From contig NC_049979.1 of the NCBI RefSeq assembly GCF_000003815.2, positions 34,122,435 to 34,161,262 of the forward strand: a DNA stretch of 38,828 nucleotides, read 5' to 3'. The position numbers and the translations under genes were made by a program. How positions within the stretch are numbered: the first letter of the stretch is position 1; every line of letters starts with the position of its first letter. A model generated the notes under the pieces. It was given only the letters and a program-made list of their open reading frames with translations, made no database searches and was not told the origin of the DNA. This document shows positions 1 to 11,988 of the stretch, in pieces. This DNA comes from Branchiostoma floridae. Taxonomy: Eukaryota > Chordata > Leptocardii > Amphioxiformes > Branchiostomatidae.

Positions 1-1395
1 TGAATATACTGGTACAGAAAAAAATTAAGTATGGGTTATAATACGTTCTTTTTAATACGGCCTTTTTGGCAGACCCCTCCTTTTCGGCTCACAACAGTGA
101 ACTAAAATTAACAACGCACTTATTCATCAATTTATGACGCTGAGCAAATTTAAACATTGTCTACCATGTTCAGTCACGGTGACGGGAGGGTGTGTGTTAC
201 AAGTCTAACCTAATCACTTTACATTCAGATGTAAAGGAAACGGCGGACTTATGAAAACAAGCTATCATTTATTTTCGTCCCAGACGGCATTTACTTTAAG
301 CCCTCACTAGTCAATCCTTGCGCCTAGTATTGTTTTCAGTTAAGTTTATCTTAGGTACTTATAAAAAGTCACTTTCGCAGTGCCCGACGCTGTCAACAGT
401 GGACTAATATAAAATGTACAAATATACAACCACGTTTATTGACAATAAGAAATAGCACGGAGGTGGAGGGAGGGTGGAGGGTGTGTGTTACTAACCTAAC
501 CGAATCACATTACATTTGAAGGAAACGAAGGACCATCAAAGGTAAGTCATTACTTATTTTCGTCCTAGACCACATTTACTATAAGTCATCACTAGTTTAT
601 CGCTACGGATAAGGTTGCTTTCCCGTTAAGGTTTTCTTAGGTACTTAAAAACAATCCTTTTTTGTCAAAAGTGAACTGAAATGAATTGTACAAGTATTCT
701 ACCACGTTCTGTTACAATGATAAATAGCATGGTGTGAGCGTGAGTTAGCTAACCTAGCTAATCACATTGTTACCATCAAAGGCAAACTTTTATTCATTAT
801 TGTCCCAAAGCAAATTTGCTGTCAGTTATGTAATATTTTCCCAAAGGCTAGAATTGTTGTTTTCCGTTTAGGTTATCTTAGTTACTTTAAAAAAAGTTTT
901 TTTGGCAGCCCCTTCCTTTGTCAACTTAAAACAGTGAACTTAAATGAAACAGGGCACTGCTTAATAGATTTAAGATGATCATGATAATCTAATTCTAAAT
1001 ATGATAACATTGCATCTATATTTGAATTACATAACATTTAGATGTAAAGGAAACGGTGAACTTTCAAAGACAAGATATCATTTATTTTGGTCCAAGACCA
1101 CATTTACTACATTTCCTCACTTGCTAATCCCTATGGCTACTGCTGTTTTTCAGTTAAGGTTATATTAGATACTTAAAAAACTGTCTTGATGGCAGTCCTC
1201 TCTTTTGTTAAATAAGAACAGTGGATTAAGATGAAATGTAAAAATATACAACCACGTTTATTGGCAATAACAAATAGCACTGAGGAGGGTGGAGGGTGCG
1301 TGTAACTTACCTTATCTAATCACGTTACATTTACATTTACTATACAATACCTACACATAGAATTGTTTTCCAGTTAAGGTTATCTTAGATACTGT
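1..1395. repeat. diverged long-period tandem repeat, about 5 copies
   Basis: A signature resembling CAGTTAAGGTTATCTTAGGT recurs at about 337-360, 624-646, 865-887, 1151-1174 and 1371-1394, so the spacing is 287, 241, 286 and 220 bp. Other phrases recur in the same order: an AACAGTGAACT-like stretch, an ACCACGTTTATTG-like stretch, a GGTGGAGGGTG-like stretch, AACCTAATCACATTACATTT, and ACCACATTTACT. The copies differ by many substitutions and indels, so this is an old array. No coding sequence was seen in it. Confidence 0.75.
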
Positions 1396-1719
1396 GTGTC
1401 TATCGTAGGTGATATAGTCGTAGTCATTTGCATTTTCTATTTACATTTTTTTACTCTGAAAGATTTATATAAAAATATCATGTTTGGGCTTGTAGTGCGA
1501 CAAATTCGTTACTATTTAGGGTTTATGTGTCCAATACAAATCTTGCAAAGCTAGATATTTCACCGGTCTAAAGGCCCTCTAGCGGGGTTTCTTTGTAGTA
1601 CAGTGGAACTTTGAGGTGTAGCTTCTTGGTACACACTAGTATTGCTTTTTTGAGAAGCGAAATTTTGGGATAATGAAGAAATTTTACATTTGTTAGCCTT
1701 AGTGAATTTGTGTATTGTA
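1396..1719. other. no recognisable feature
   Basis: This AT-rich stretch lies between the long-period repeat and the minisatellite region. It shows no long ORF, RNA gene or repeat that I can support. Confidence 0.5.
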
Positions 1720-1953
1720 TTAACATAAGTTTGGTAAAGGCAGTTGTTTTAATTGTTGTTCTATTCTATATCCATTGCATTGACGGGTCTTAACAATTTT
1801 CAATGCAAGAGTGTGTTTATTTCCCATCTCAACAGGTTCCTTCCTTTTATAGTGACCATGAGAACACCCCTTACATAGTTTCCTAATATGGGCGTTGCCT
1901 GTCTTTAAAGCATCATTCTCTTTTATGAGGTGAGAACAGTTTTTATTCCGCAA
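1720..1953 (-). CDS. doubtful short ORF, possible exon
   Basis: The minus strand is open for 77 codons and ends in a TAA. The translation is rich in Lys, Asn and His with four Cys (KLCKGCSHGHYKRKEP in the middle), and it does not resemble the peptides produced by the adjoining minisatellite. There is no good ATG: the first codon is TTG. A TTTGATGTCAG stretch just upstream could be a splice acceptor. I recognise no family. A chance ORF in AT-rich DNA is at least as likely as an exon. Confidence 0.15.
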   Translation of the reverse strand: MRNKNCSHLIKENDALKTGNAHIRKLCKGCSHGHYKRKEPVEMGNKHTLALKIVKTRQCNGYRIEQQLKQLPLPNLC

Positions 1954-2089
1954 AGATTTTCTGACATCAAATATTCACTTTGCCTGTCAGTAAAGCTTAA
2001 TTTGTTCTTCTCAGGCAAGAAGAGCCTTTTTTTACGCAAAGACGTCAGAATTTGCGAGATTTTTTTCTCTCGAACCTTTGTGTTTGTAA

Positions 2090-2280
2090 NNNNNNNNNNN
2101 NNNNNNNNNNNNNNNNNNNNNNNNNNNNNNNNNNNNNNNNNNNNNNNNNNNNNNNNNNNNNNNNNNNNNNNNNNNNNNNNNNNNNNNNNNNNNNNNNNNN
2201 NNNNNNNNNNNNNNNNNNNNNNNNNNNNNNNNNNNNNNNNNNNNNNNNNNNNNNNNNNNNNNNNNNNNNNNNNNNNNNNN
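2090..2280. other. assembly gap
   Basis: A run of 191 N lies inside the minisatellite. ORFs that cross it have no meaning. Confidence 0.99.
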
Positions 2281-4018
2281 GGAAAAGCCGTGTCTGTAAG
2301 ATGTAGAATGTAAGGTTTGGACAAAATTCCCCGTTTTTTCTCTGAAACTAAGTGTTTCTAATAGACGTGTCTGTAACATGTCAAGTGTAAGGTTTGGAAA
2401 AAATCTCTCCTTTTTAAAAAAAATCTGAACCTGTGTGTTTGTAAAAGCCGTGTCTTTAAGATGTAAAATTCAAGGTTTGGAGAAAATTCCCTCCTTTTCT
2501 CTTGATACCTGCCTGTGTTTTTTATAGCTGTGTGTGCAAGGTTGAACTGCAAGGTTTCGAGAAAATACTATGTTTATGTTTTTTTTTCTTAGAACCTGTG
2601 TGTTAATTAATGAAAGATTTGTAATATTCGCGTCTGTTTTTTGAAAAGTGAAAGGTTTGAAAGAAAACTTTTTTCTCGGAACCGGTCTTTGTGATAGCCG
2701 TGTATGTAAGATTGAAAATGTTAGATTTGGAGAAAATAATCTTTTTTTCTCGGAATCTGTGTGTTTGTACAAGCAATGTCTCTAGAATATAAAATGTATG
2801 GTTTGGAGAAAATCCTTTTTTTCCTCGGAAGATGGGTCTTTGTAGTAGTTGTGTCTGTAAGATGGAAAATAGTGCAAGATTTAAAAAAAAAACCTCTCGG
2901 AACCTGTATGATTGTAAAAGTAGTGACTGTAAAATTTGAAATGTAAGGTTTGAAGAAGATCCCCTTTTCTCTCAATACCTGTGTATTTGTGATAGCGTGT
3001 CAGTAAGATTTAAACTACAAGGTTTTGGGGAAAATCCTTTCTTTTACTCTGAACCTGTGTGTTTGTAATATCCTTGTCTGTAAGATGCAATTGTAAGATT
3101 TGGAAAAAAAACTCCTGTTCTTCTCTTAACCTAGGTCTTTGTAATAGCCGTGTCCGTAAGATGTAAAATGCAGGGTTTGGAGAAAATCATTTTTCAGAAC
3201 CTGTGTGCTTGTTATTGCCGTGTCTTTAAGATAGAAAGAGTAGGGTGTGTAGAAAAGCTTCCATTTCTTTCTACTCCTAACCTGTGTGTTGGTAAGATAT
3301 TAGTGTGTAAGATGTGAAATGAAGAGTTTGGAGAAAGTCCTCTTATTCTCGAAAAGTGTGTTCTTGTAATAGTCTTGTCTTTTAGATTAAAAATGTAAGG
3401 TACAGATCATCTTTTTTCTCGGTTTTCTTTTGTGTTTGCAATAGCCGTGTCTGTAAGATGCAATTGTAAGATTTGGAAAATATCCTCCTTTTTTTCAGAA
3501 GGTGGGTCTTTGTAATAGCCGTGTCTGTGTAATATGTAAAATGCAGGGTTTGGAAAGGATGTAATTTTTTCTCTGAACATGTGTGTTTCTAATAGATGTG
3601 TCTGTAACATGTAAAGTGTAAGGTTTGGAGAAAATTCCCCTCTTATTTACTCTGAACCTATGTGTCTGTAATATCCGTGTATGTAAGATGTAAAATGTAA
3701 GATTTGGAGAAAATTTTATTTTTTTCTCGAAACCTGACCAAGCCTTGTCAGTTAGATGTAAAACGTAAGGTTTGAAAAAAAATCATCTTTTTTTTTTCTC
3801 TTGGAACCTATGTGTTTGTAACAGCCGTGTCTGTAAGATGTAAGTTTAAGGTTTGAAAAAACAAACATTTTTTTTTTGTATCTCGGAACCTATGTGTTTG
3901 TAATAGCCGTGTCTTTAATTTGCTAAGTGCAACATTTGGAAAAAAAATTCGCCGTTTATTTTTTTCTCTCTCGATACTTGTGTGTTTGTTATAGCAGTGT
4001 CTGAAGGATTTAAACTGC

Positions 4019-4787
4019 NNNNNNNNNNNNNNNNNNNNNNNNNNNNNNNNNNNNNNNNNNNNNNNNNNNNNNNNNNNNNNNNNNNNNNNNNNNNNNNNNN
4101 NNNNNNNNNNNNNNNNNNNNNNNNNNNNNNNNNNNNNNNNNNNNNNNNNNNNNNNNNNNNNNNNNNNNNNNNNNNNNNNNNNNNNNNNNNNNNNNNNNNN
4201 NNNNNNNNNNNNNNNNNNNNNNNNNNNNNNNNNNNNNNNNNNNNNNNNNNNNNNNNNNNNNNNNNNNNNNNNNNNNNNNNNNNNNNNNNNNNNNNNNNNN
4301 NNNNNNNNNNNNNNNNNNNNNNNNNNNNNNNNNNNNNNNNNNNNNNNNNNNNNNNNNNNNNNNNNNNNNNNNNNNNNNNNNNNNNNNNNNNNNNNNNNNN
4401 NNNNNNNNNNNNNNNNNNNNNNNNNNNNNNNNNNNNNNNNNNNNNNNNNNNNNNNNNNNNNNNNNNNNNNNNNNNNNNNNNNNNNNNNNNNNNNNNNNNN
4501 NNNNNNNNNNNNNNNNNNNNNNNNNNNNNNNNNNNNNNNNNNNNNNNNNNNNNNNNNNNNNNNNNNNNNNNNNNNNNNNNNNNNNNNNNNNNNNNNNNNN
4601 NNNNNNNNNNNNNNNNNNNNNNNNNNNNNNNNNNNNNNNNNNNNNNNNNNNNNNNNNNNNNNNNNNNNNNNNNNNNNNNNNNNNNNNNNNNNNNNNNNNN
4701 NNNNNNNNNNNNNNNNNNNNNNNNNNNNNNNNNNNNNNNNNNNNNNNNNNNNNNNNNNNNNNNNNNNNNNNNNNNNNNNNNNNNNNN
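4019..4787. other. assembly gap
   Basis: A run of 769 N lies inside the minisatellite. The flanks are minisatellite monomers on both sides, so the missing DNA is probably more of the same array. Confidence 0.99.
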
Positions 4788-5408
4788 ACTGTGTGTTTAT
4801 AATTACCGTGTCTGAAGATGTAAATTGCAAGGTTTGATAATAAATCTTCTTTTGTTTCTCTCGGAATCTGTATGATTGTAAAAGCAGTGTCTGTAGAATA
4901 TGTAATGTAAGGTTTGGAGAAAATCATTTCTTTTCGAGGAACCTGGATCTTTGTAGCAGTTGTGTCTGTAAGATGGAAAATCTTATCTTTGGAGAAAATC
5001 ATTTTTTTTTGGTACCTGTGTTTTTGTAATAGCCGTGTCTGTAAGATGTACCAAATTACAAGGTTTGGAAAAAATGCTAATTTTTTTCTCTCTCGATACC
5101 TGTGTGTTTGTGATATCTGCGTTCGTATAATTGAAACTACAACGGTTTTGGAAAAATCCTTTTCTCTCGGAACCTGTGTGTTAGTAATAGCCGTGTCTGT
5201 AAAATGTAAAGTGCAATGTTTGAAAAAATCCTCCGTTTTTCCCCACGGAACCTGTGTGTTTGAAAACGATGTGTTAATGTAATTAGGGGCAATTTTTGGA
5301 AAAAACCTAATTTTGTTTTTAAATTTCGATACCTGTGTGTTTGTAAAAGCAGTGTATGAATTGTAAGGTTTTAAGAAAAAAAATTTTTCTCGAACCTGTG
5401 TGTTAGTA

Positions 5409-6337
5409 ACGGGAGGTGCCCCAACACGGTATGCTTTTTCTTGCGCTCAAACTCATGGCGCTCCATCGCTAGTTGCCTGAGTGTGGTCAAATTTTGATGA
5501 CTGAATCTTGTACACATAGATTTGAACAACATACTTGAATAAGAAATGCATTCATGTGGTTCATGAACCTTTCGCGCTGCTAACAGTATGATATTTTAGC
5601 TTTCTCTTGACGGTAAAATCGTGACTGTATGTACTTCTTGTCTCACATGAGGAAGGCTGCACCTAGAACAATCCAGCTGATGTTTTACGGGCAATTGGCT
5701 GAATGCACTGATTGTGAATGCCCGACTAAAATAAAAAAAAACATTACGAAACAATGACACCGCCAACATCAATAAAACTCTGTCTGATTATATGAAAATA
5801 TCATCTACATCTCTCTATCAAGTCTTATTTTCATAGACAGCACGAATCATTTGTTACAGTCAAATAAATCTTTGGAGCGTTCTCTAGTCTGCCACCTTCA
5901 CGGCCACACTCCCTTGGGAGTACAATGGTGGCAATGTTTATGTCGCTTCCTTTTGGTTGCTTTTCTACTCAACAAACATTTGAAGACCCATATTCATAGT
6001 GTTTTATGGAGCCTTATTCATGTGTGTCATGGCAGTTGTGTGACTGCTTGAAAGAGGTCGTATAGTTAGCGACACGAGCCGCCAATACGCAGAGGCCGGT
6101 GACCGCAATGATTCAGCACTGTCAACATTACTGTTAGGATTCTGTTTAAAAAAAGAATTAAGTAAATATGTTAAAATATACTTGGAATGCAAATTAAAGC
6201 TGTGTGCATGGACCTGGTATATTTACCTCTGTAATCAGCATAGTCAGTGGCAACAAACACGGTGTACTTATGGATAATAAGATCAGCAAAAAATCCGTAC
6301 CGTCTTACGGCGGTAACCATCTTAGGACGGCCCCCGT
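5409..6337. mobile_element. TA-flanked non-autonomous DNA element
   Basis: The 929-bp block interrupts a monomer whose intact form reads GTTAGTAATAGCCG. The left junction is GTTAGTA|ACGGGAGG and the right is CCCCCGT|TAATAGCC. A TA is thus duplicated (5407-5408 and 6338-6339), and the ends are inverted: ACGGGAGG and, reversed, ACGGGGGC. Further inward similarity is weak. TA duplication is the habit of Tc1/mariner and some related superfamilies, but the termini do not let me name the family. The interior has no transposase-like ORF; the longest ORFs (about 62-66 codons) look random. Confidence 0.6.
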
Positions 6338-7476
6338 TAATAGCCGTCTCTGTAAGATGTAAAGTGCAAGGTTTGAAGAAAATCCCCTTCTTTCCCGTAA
6401 TATGTGTGTTTGTAATAGCCGCGTCTTTAATTTGTAATGTGTAAGATTTGAAAAAAAAATCATCTGTTTTTTTTCTCTCTCAATACCTTTGTGTTTCTAA
6501 TAGCCGTGTCTGAAATATTTAAACTGCAATGTTTTGACAAAATCCTATGTCTTTTTTTCTTTCTCAGAACCTGTGTGTTTGTAATAGCCGTGTCTGTAAG
6601 ATGTAAAGTGCATGGTTAAAAGAAAATCCTCCTTTGTTTCTCTCGGAACCTGTATAATTGTAGAAGCAGTGTCTGTAAAATATGAAACGTAAGGTTTGGA
6701 GAAAATCTTTATTTTTTTCTCAGAACCTGTGTGTTTTCAATATCCGTGTCTGTAAGAAGTTAGTTGTTAAATTTGGAAAAATCCTACCTTTTTCGGGGAA
6801 CTTGAGGCTATGTTATAGCCGTGTCTGTAAGATGTGAAATGCAGGGTTTGGAGAGAATATCATTTTTTATCTCGAGACCTGTGTCTGTAACAGCCTAGTC
6901 TGTAAGATGTTAAGTGCAATGTTCGTAACCTGTGTGTTTGTAATAGCTCTGTGTGTAATAAGTAAAGTGCAAAATAAAAAAAAAAAATTCTCCTTTTTTT
7001 GGCGGATTGTGTGTTTGTAAAAGCCGTGTCTGAAAGATTTTACTGCACGGTTTAGAGAAAATCCTATGTTTTTTTCTCAGAACCTGTTTGTTTGTAATTA
7101 CCGTGTCCGTAAGATGTAAATTGCAAGGTTTGAAAATAAATCTTCCTTTGTTTCTTTCGGAATCTGTATGATTGTTAAAGCAGTTTCTGTAAAATATGTA
7201 ACGTAACTTTTATAGAAAATCATTTCTTTTCGAGTAACCTGGATCTTTGTAATAGTCGTGTCTGTAAGATGGAAAATGCAATCTTTGGAGAAAATCATAT
7301 CTTTTTTCTTGATACCTGTAAGTTTTTAAAAGCAGTGTCTGTAAGATGTAATAAAGTACAAGGTTATTAAAAAATGCTTTTTTTTCTCTCTATACCTGTG
7401 TGTTTGTGATATCCGTGTTCGTAAGATTGAAACTACAAGGTTTTGGGAAAATCCTTTTCTGTCGGACACTTTGTGT
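6338..7476. repeat. minisatellite array, segment 2
   Basis: The array resumes in the same monomer that was cut at 5408. Monomers are 70-82 bp. Near 6640-6790 it holds the unfused version of a monomer pair that appears in fused, shortened form in at least eight later places. This makes the segment useful for ordering events in the array. Confidence 0.93.
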
Positions 7477-7480
7477 TTAA

Positions 7481-8423
7481 CCCTCATCCGACCGTATGGG
7501 GTCATTTTTGACCCCAGGCGTATCTTTTAATCTACCATAGCAACATTTTTCATCAGAGAAAAAATTCCTTCCATGAATTTCTTTGTATACATGTCTTACA
7601 ACATCTACCAATTTTTCGCCGAGTTTTGCCCATTATTGTATAAGCTATACTTGAAAATTTGTGTCTTGTTCGGTGGGGTCAAAAATGACCCCAGCCAATA
7701 ATGAATCATTAATTACATAAATATCAAGACATTTCAATAAAATAACAGGCATTCCTCATTATTGCTATTACAGCAACAGGTTATAGTTGCTTAGATGAGT
7801 AAACACCGAATATTTTGAAAGAAATTTAGTATTTTAGTGTAAAACACAGTTTTTCTATATTCTGCATAAATTATGATAATACACACTAATTACCTGTGCT
7901 AATGAAAGTGAAAATGTTTCTAATTAATTAAAAAAAACAATGTATGGACAGAATGTGCAGAAGGAACCTACAAGAAATATCTTTGCGGGAAAATAGACAA
8001 GAGTTCTTGTATGTATGTGTAAAGATGGCGGAATATGGTGCATAATTAAGTAATAAATTCGTTACTTTTCACAAATATTGTATTTTTTCTTGTTAAATAA
8101 CATAATTATGCTATCAGTATTATTGCATCATCACAATTATAGTTTAGAAATTGATAAGACAAAACACTGTTTAAGTAAGTTGAGTATGGTAGATTTTCAG
8201 AGCAAATGTGATTTTTCCTCATTTTCTGCATAAATTATGATAATGAGTAATAACTACTGACACCAAAACTTGTCAAAATATTTTTCATAGTTTAGTGAAA
8301 CAGTAAATACATAGAAATGACAAAATAAGCCAGCAGAAATATGTCTATGAGCAAAACAAAATGGGGTCAAAAATGACCCCATACGGTCAGATTCGTCGTA
8401 AAAATGTAACGGTCGGATGAGGG
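7481..8423. mobile_element. piggyBac-like non-autonomous element (TTAA target duplication)
   Basis: The 943-bp element is bounded by TTAA on both sides (7477-7480 and 8424-8427). It has perfect 15-bp inverted ends starting CCCTCATCCGACCGT. TTAA duplication with ends starting CCC is diagnostic of the piggyBac superfamily in general knowledge. A palindrome GGGGTCAAAAATGACCCC occurs three times, at 7498-7515, 7675-7692 and 8363-8380. The left copy sits right next to the terminal repeat. The right copy is about 30 bp further in. A direct repeat containing TCTGCATAAATTATGATAAT lies near 7860 and 8224. No transposase ORF is present, so it would need an enzyme supplied elsewhere. Confidence 0.85.
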
Positions 8424-10380
8424 TTAAAAAGCCGTGTCTATAAGGTGTAAAGTGCAAGGTTTGAAGAAAATCTTCTTTTTTTCTCGTGACCTGTGTGTTT
8501 TTAATAGCCGTGTCTGTAAAATGTAAAGTGCAATGTTTGGAAAAAATCCTCCGTTTTTTCCCCTCGGAACCTGTGTGTTTGAAAACGCTGTGTTTGCAAA
8601 ATGTAATTAGGATCTCAAGTGCAAAGCTTGAGAAAATTTGATATTTTTATCTCAGAACCTGTGTGTTTGTAATAGCCGTGTCTGTAAGATGTGAAGTGCA
8701 AGTTAAAAAAAAAATTGTTTCTCTCGGAACCTGTGTGTTTGTAAAAGCAGTGTCTTTAAAATATATAATGTAAGGTTTTGAGAAAATCATTTGTCTGTAA
8801 GATGGAAAATGTATTTTTTCAAGAAAATCGTATTTTTTTTTCAGTACCTGTGTTTTTGTAATAGCCATGTATGTAAGATGTACTAAAGTATAAGGTTTGG
8901 AAAAAAATTCTATTTTCTTTTCTCTCGGAACCTCTGTGTTTGTAATAGCCGTGTCTGTAAGATGTGAAGTGCAAGTTAAAAAAAATTGTTTTTCTCGGAA
9001 CCTGTGTGTTTGTAATAGCCGTGTCTTTAAAATATATAATGTAAGGTTTGGAGAAAATCATTTGTCTGTAAGATGGAAAATGTAATTTTTGAAGAAAATC
9101 GTATTTTTTTTTCAGTACCTGTGTTTTTGTAATAGCCATGTATGTAAGATGTACTCAAGTACAAGGTTTGGAAAAAATTCTATTTTCTTTTCTCTCGGAA
9201 CCTCTGTGTTTGTAATAGCCGTGTCTGTAAGATGTAAAGTGCAAGGTTTGAAGAAAATCCTCTTTTTTTCTCGTAATCCGTGTGTTTGTAATATCCGTGT
9301 CTTTAATTTGTAAAGTGCAAGATTTGAAAAAAAATCATCTATTTTTTTTCTCTCCTAATACCTGTTAGTTTCTAATAGCCGAGTCTGAAAGATTTAAACT
9401 GTAAGGTTTTGACAAAATCCTTTTTTTTATTTCTTTCTCAGAATCTGTGTGTTTGTTATAGCCGTGTCTGTACGATGTAAAGTGCAAGATTAAAAAAAAA
9501 TCCTCCTTTGTTTCTCTCGGAACCTGTATGATTGTAAAAGCAGTGTCTGTAAAATATGAAATGTAAGGTTTTACTCTGAACCTGTGTGTTTGCAATATCC
9601 GTGTCTGTAAGATGTAAGTTGTTAGATTTGGAAAAATCCTATATACCTTTTTTTCGGATCTTGGGTATTTGGAATAGCCGTGTCTGTTAGATGTAAAATG
9701 CAGGGTTTGGAGAAAATCTCTTTTTTTTAAACTCGAAACCTGTGTGTTTGTAACAGCCTAGTCTGTTAGATGTTAAGTGTAAGGTTGGAAGAAAATCGTC
9801 TTTTTTTTCTCGTAAGCTGTGTGTTTGTAATAGCTGTGTGTGTGATAAATAAAGTGCAAAATCCGAAAAAAAACCTCCTTCTTTTTTTTTGGAAATTGTT
9901 TGAATAACCCGTGTTTGTAAGATGTTTTTTACTCTGAACCTCTGTGTTTGTAATAGCTGTGTCTGAAAGATTTACACTGCACGGTTTTGAGAAAGTCCTT
10001 TGTTTTTCTCAAAACCTGTGTGTTTGTAATTACCGTGTCTGTAAGATGTAAATTGCAAGATTTAAAAATAAATGTCCCTTTCTTTCTCTCGGAATCTGTA
10101 TAATTGTAAAAGCAGTGTCTGTAAAATACGTAACGTAAGGTTTGGAGAATTTTTATTTTTCGAGGAACCTGGATCTTTGTTATAGTCGTGCCTGTAAGAT
10201 GGAAAATGTATTGTTAGGACAAAATAATATTTTTTTCTCGGTACCTGTGTTTTTGTAATAGCCGTGTCTGTAAAATGTACTAAACAAAATGGTTTGAAAA
10301 AAATATTCTTATTTTTTTTCTCTCTCGATACCTGTGTCTTTGTGATATCCGTGTCTGCAAGATGTTAAGTGCAAGGTTTG
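8424..10380. repeat. minisatellite array, segment 3
   Basis: The monomers continue after the piggyBac-like insertion. A block of about 280 bp (roughly 8650-8935) is duplicated in tandem at roughly 8936-9210. Both copies share an unusual shortened monomer in which AAAATCATT runs directly into TGTCTGTAAGATGG. The first of eight copies of the fused monomer pair AAGGTTTTACTCTGAACC is at about 9565-9585. Confidence 0.93.
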
Positions 10381-10669
10381 CACGACCAAAAATGCCTTTT
10401 CTTTCTTTCTTGTTTTTTCTTGTACAGAGACATTTTTGTCTTCATGTAAGATTTTTTTCCTGACTATAAGAAAACAGATTTGTCCACGAATTAAGCAATT
10501 TTTTACTTACTGAATTTTCTTGAAGCAAGACTATATTTCTTACAGGTATCTTATAAAGTTTAACTAGAATGTTAGTCTTACAGTAAGATTTTTTTATAAA
10601 TGTTCTACTAATATTCTTTTACTAATATATTGTCATTTAAAGCCTTGTGTTCAACAATCCTTTTCTCAC

Positions 10670-11580
10670 ATGAAGATCAGAAAGTCTTTTTGCCTAGAAA
10701 CATTTTCTTACTTTGAAGATTGGTGCTCTTACAGTAAGACTGTCTTTCTTACTTCAAGAGCACAATTCTTGATTCCTAGAATTATTTTGAAATTCTTACT
10801 TTCAAGATTGGTGTTCTCACACCAAGAATTGAAATTCTTGCTTTGAAAACAGGTGTTCTTACACCAAGAATACATTTCTTACCTCAAGAGCGCACTTCTT
10901 ATTGCCTAGAAATATTTTCTTACTTCCAAGATTGATTTTCTCACACAAAAGAATAAATTTCTCATATCAAGAGTAAAATTCTTTATTGCCTAGATACATT
11001 TCTTATTTCCAAGAATGCTATTCTTACAACAAGAATACCTTTCTTACTACAAGTGCACAATTCTAATTGCCTAGAAATATTTCTTATTTTCAAGATTGGC
11101 ATTCTTAAAACCAAGATTAAATTTCTTATAACAAGAATAACTTTCTTACATCAAGAGCACAATTCTTATTGGCTAGAAATATTTTCTTACTTTTAAGATT
11201 GTGTTCTTATACCAAGATTAAATTTCTTATATTAAGAATAACTTTCTTACATCAAGACAACAATTCTTATTGGCTAGTAATATATTCTTACTTTCAAGAT
11301 TGGTGTTCTTATACCAAGACTAAATTTCTTATGGCAAGAGTCACTTTCTTACAGCAAGAGCACAATTCTTATTCCCAGAAATATTTTCTTACTTTCAAGA
11401 TTGGTGTTCTTATACCAAGATTAAATTTCTTATATCAGGAATAGCTTTCTTACATCAAGAGCACACTTCTTATTGCTAGAAATATTTTCTTAATTGTTCT
11501 TACAACAAGAGTAACTTTCTTAAATCAAAAGCACACTTCTTATTGCCTAAAGATATTCTCTTACATCTGAGATTAATATA
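10670..11580. repeat. tandem repeat, 80-100 bp period, with hairpin core
   Basis: About nine units are marked by TGCCTAGAAATATTTTCTTA-like phrases near 10692, 10897, 10985, 11070, 11170, 11266, 11372, 11472 and 11540. Each unit also holds CAAGATTGGTGTTCTT, then ACCAAGA, then TTTCTTAC, then ATCAAGAGCACA. The centre of the best units is a short hairpin: TTGGTGT-TCTC-ACACCAA at 10808-10825. Units at 11300 and 11400 keep the same hairpin with one mismatch. No coding function is evident. Confidence 0.8.
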
Positions 11581-11988
11581 CTCTTATACACCAAGACCAA
11601 ATTTCGTACACCTAGCCGACCTAGGGTACTACTTTGCTGTGTAATATTGAACTTTTTGTATTAGCAACATCTTGCTATCTTTAAGTTCAAGACTGAATTT
11701 CTTACACCTACAAACATAGAAACCATTTCTTAAAGTATGATTGAGGTTCTTGTATCACGAACTGGTCAATGTTGCTGTTTATATATAGTTGTAAATATAT
11801 TTCCAATCATACTCATTTCCATCAATAAGTTTCATACCAGATTTTGGGGCATTTTTTTCCTATGAACCATTATTTTAAAGATTGCAACATTATTGCAGAT
11901 ACCAACAGATTTAGATTACATATGATGCTTGCTTATAAAAATCCATTTTCCTGATACTGAGCATACTAATAACTTAATTATTGTCCTT

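Larger units (their letters stand above)
2060..5408. repeat. minisatellite array, segment 1 (about 76-bp monomer)
   Basis: Tandem monomers follow the scheme CTCGGAACCTGTGTGTTTGT, then AATAGCCGTGTCTGTAAGAT, then GTAAAGTGCAAGGTTTG, then a purine stretch AAGAAAATCC, then a T-rich run. Monomer starts near 2752, 2825, 2897, 2977, 3050 and 3125 show the 72-80 bp period. This is the most diverged part of the 27-kb array: many monomers carry private substitutions. Two N gaps (2090-2280 and 4019-4787) fall inside it, as expected where an assembler fails on tandem DNA. The left edge is gradual, and the first clear monomer is at about 2066. Confidence 0.93.

Noticed and set aside
3808-5002. ORFs of 277-340 codons on both strands
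   Set aside because: Most of their length is the N gap 4019-4787. The rest is minisatellite.
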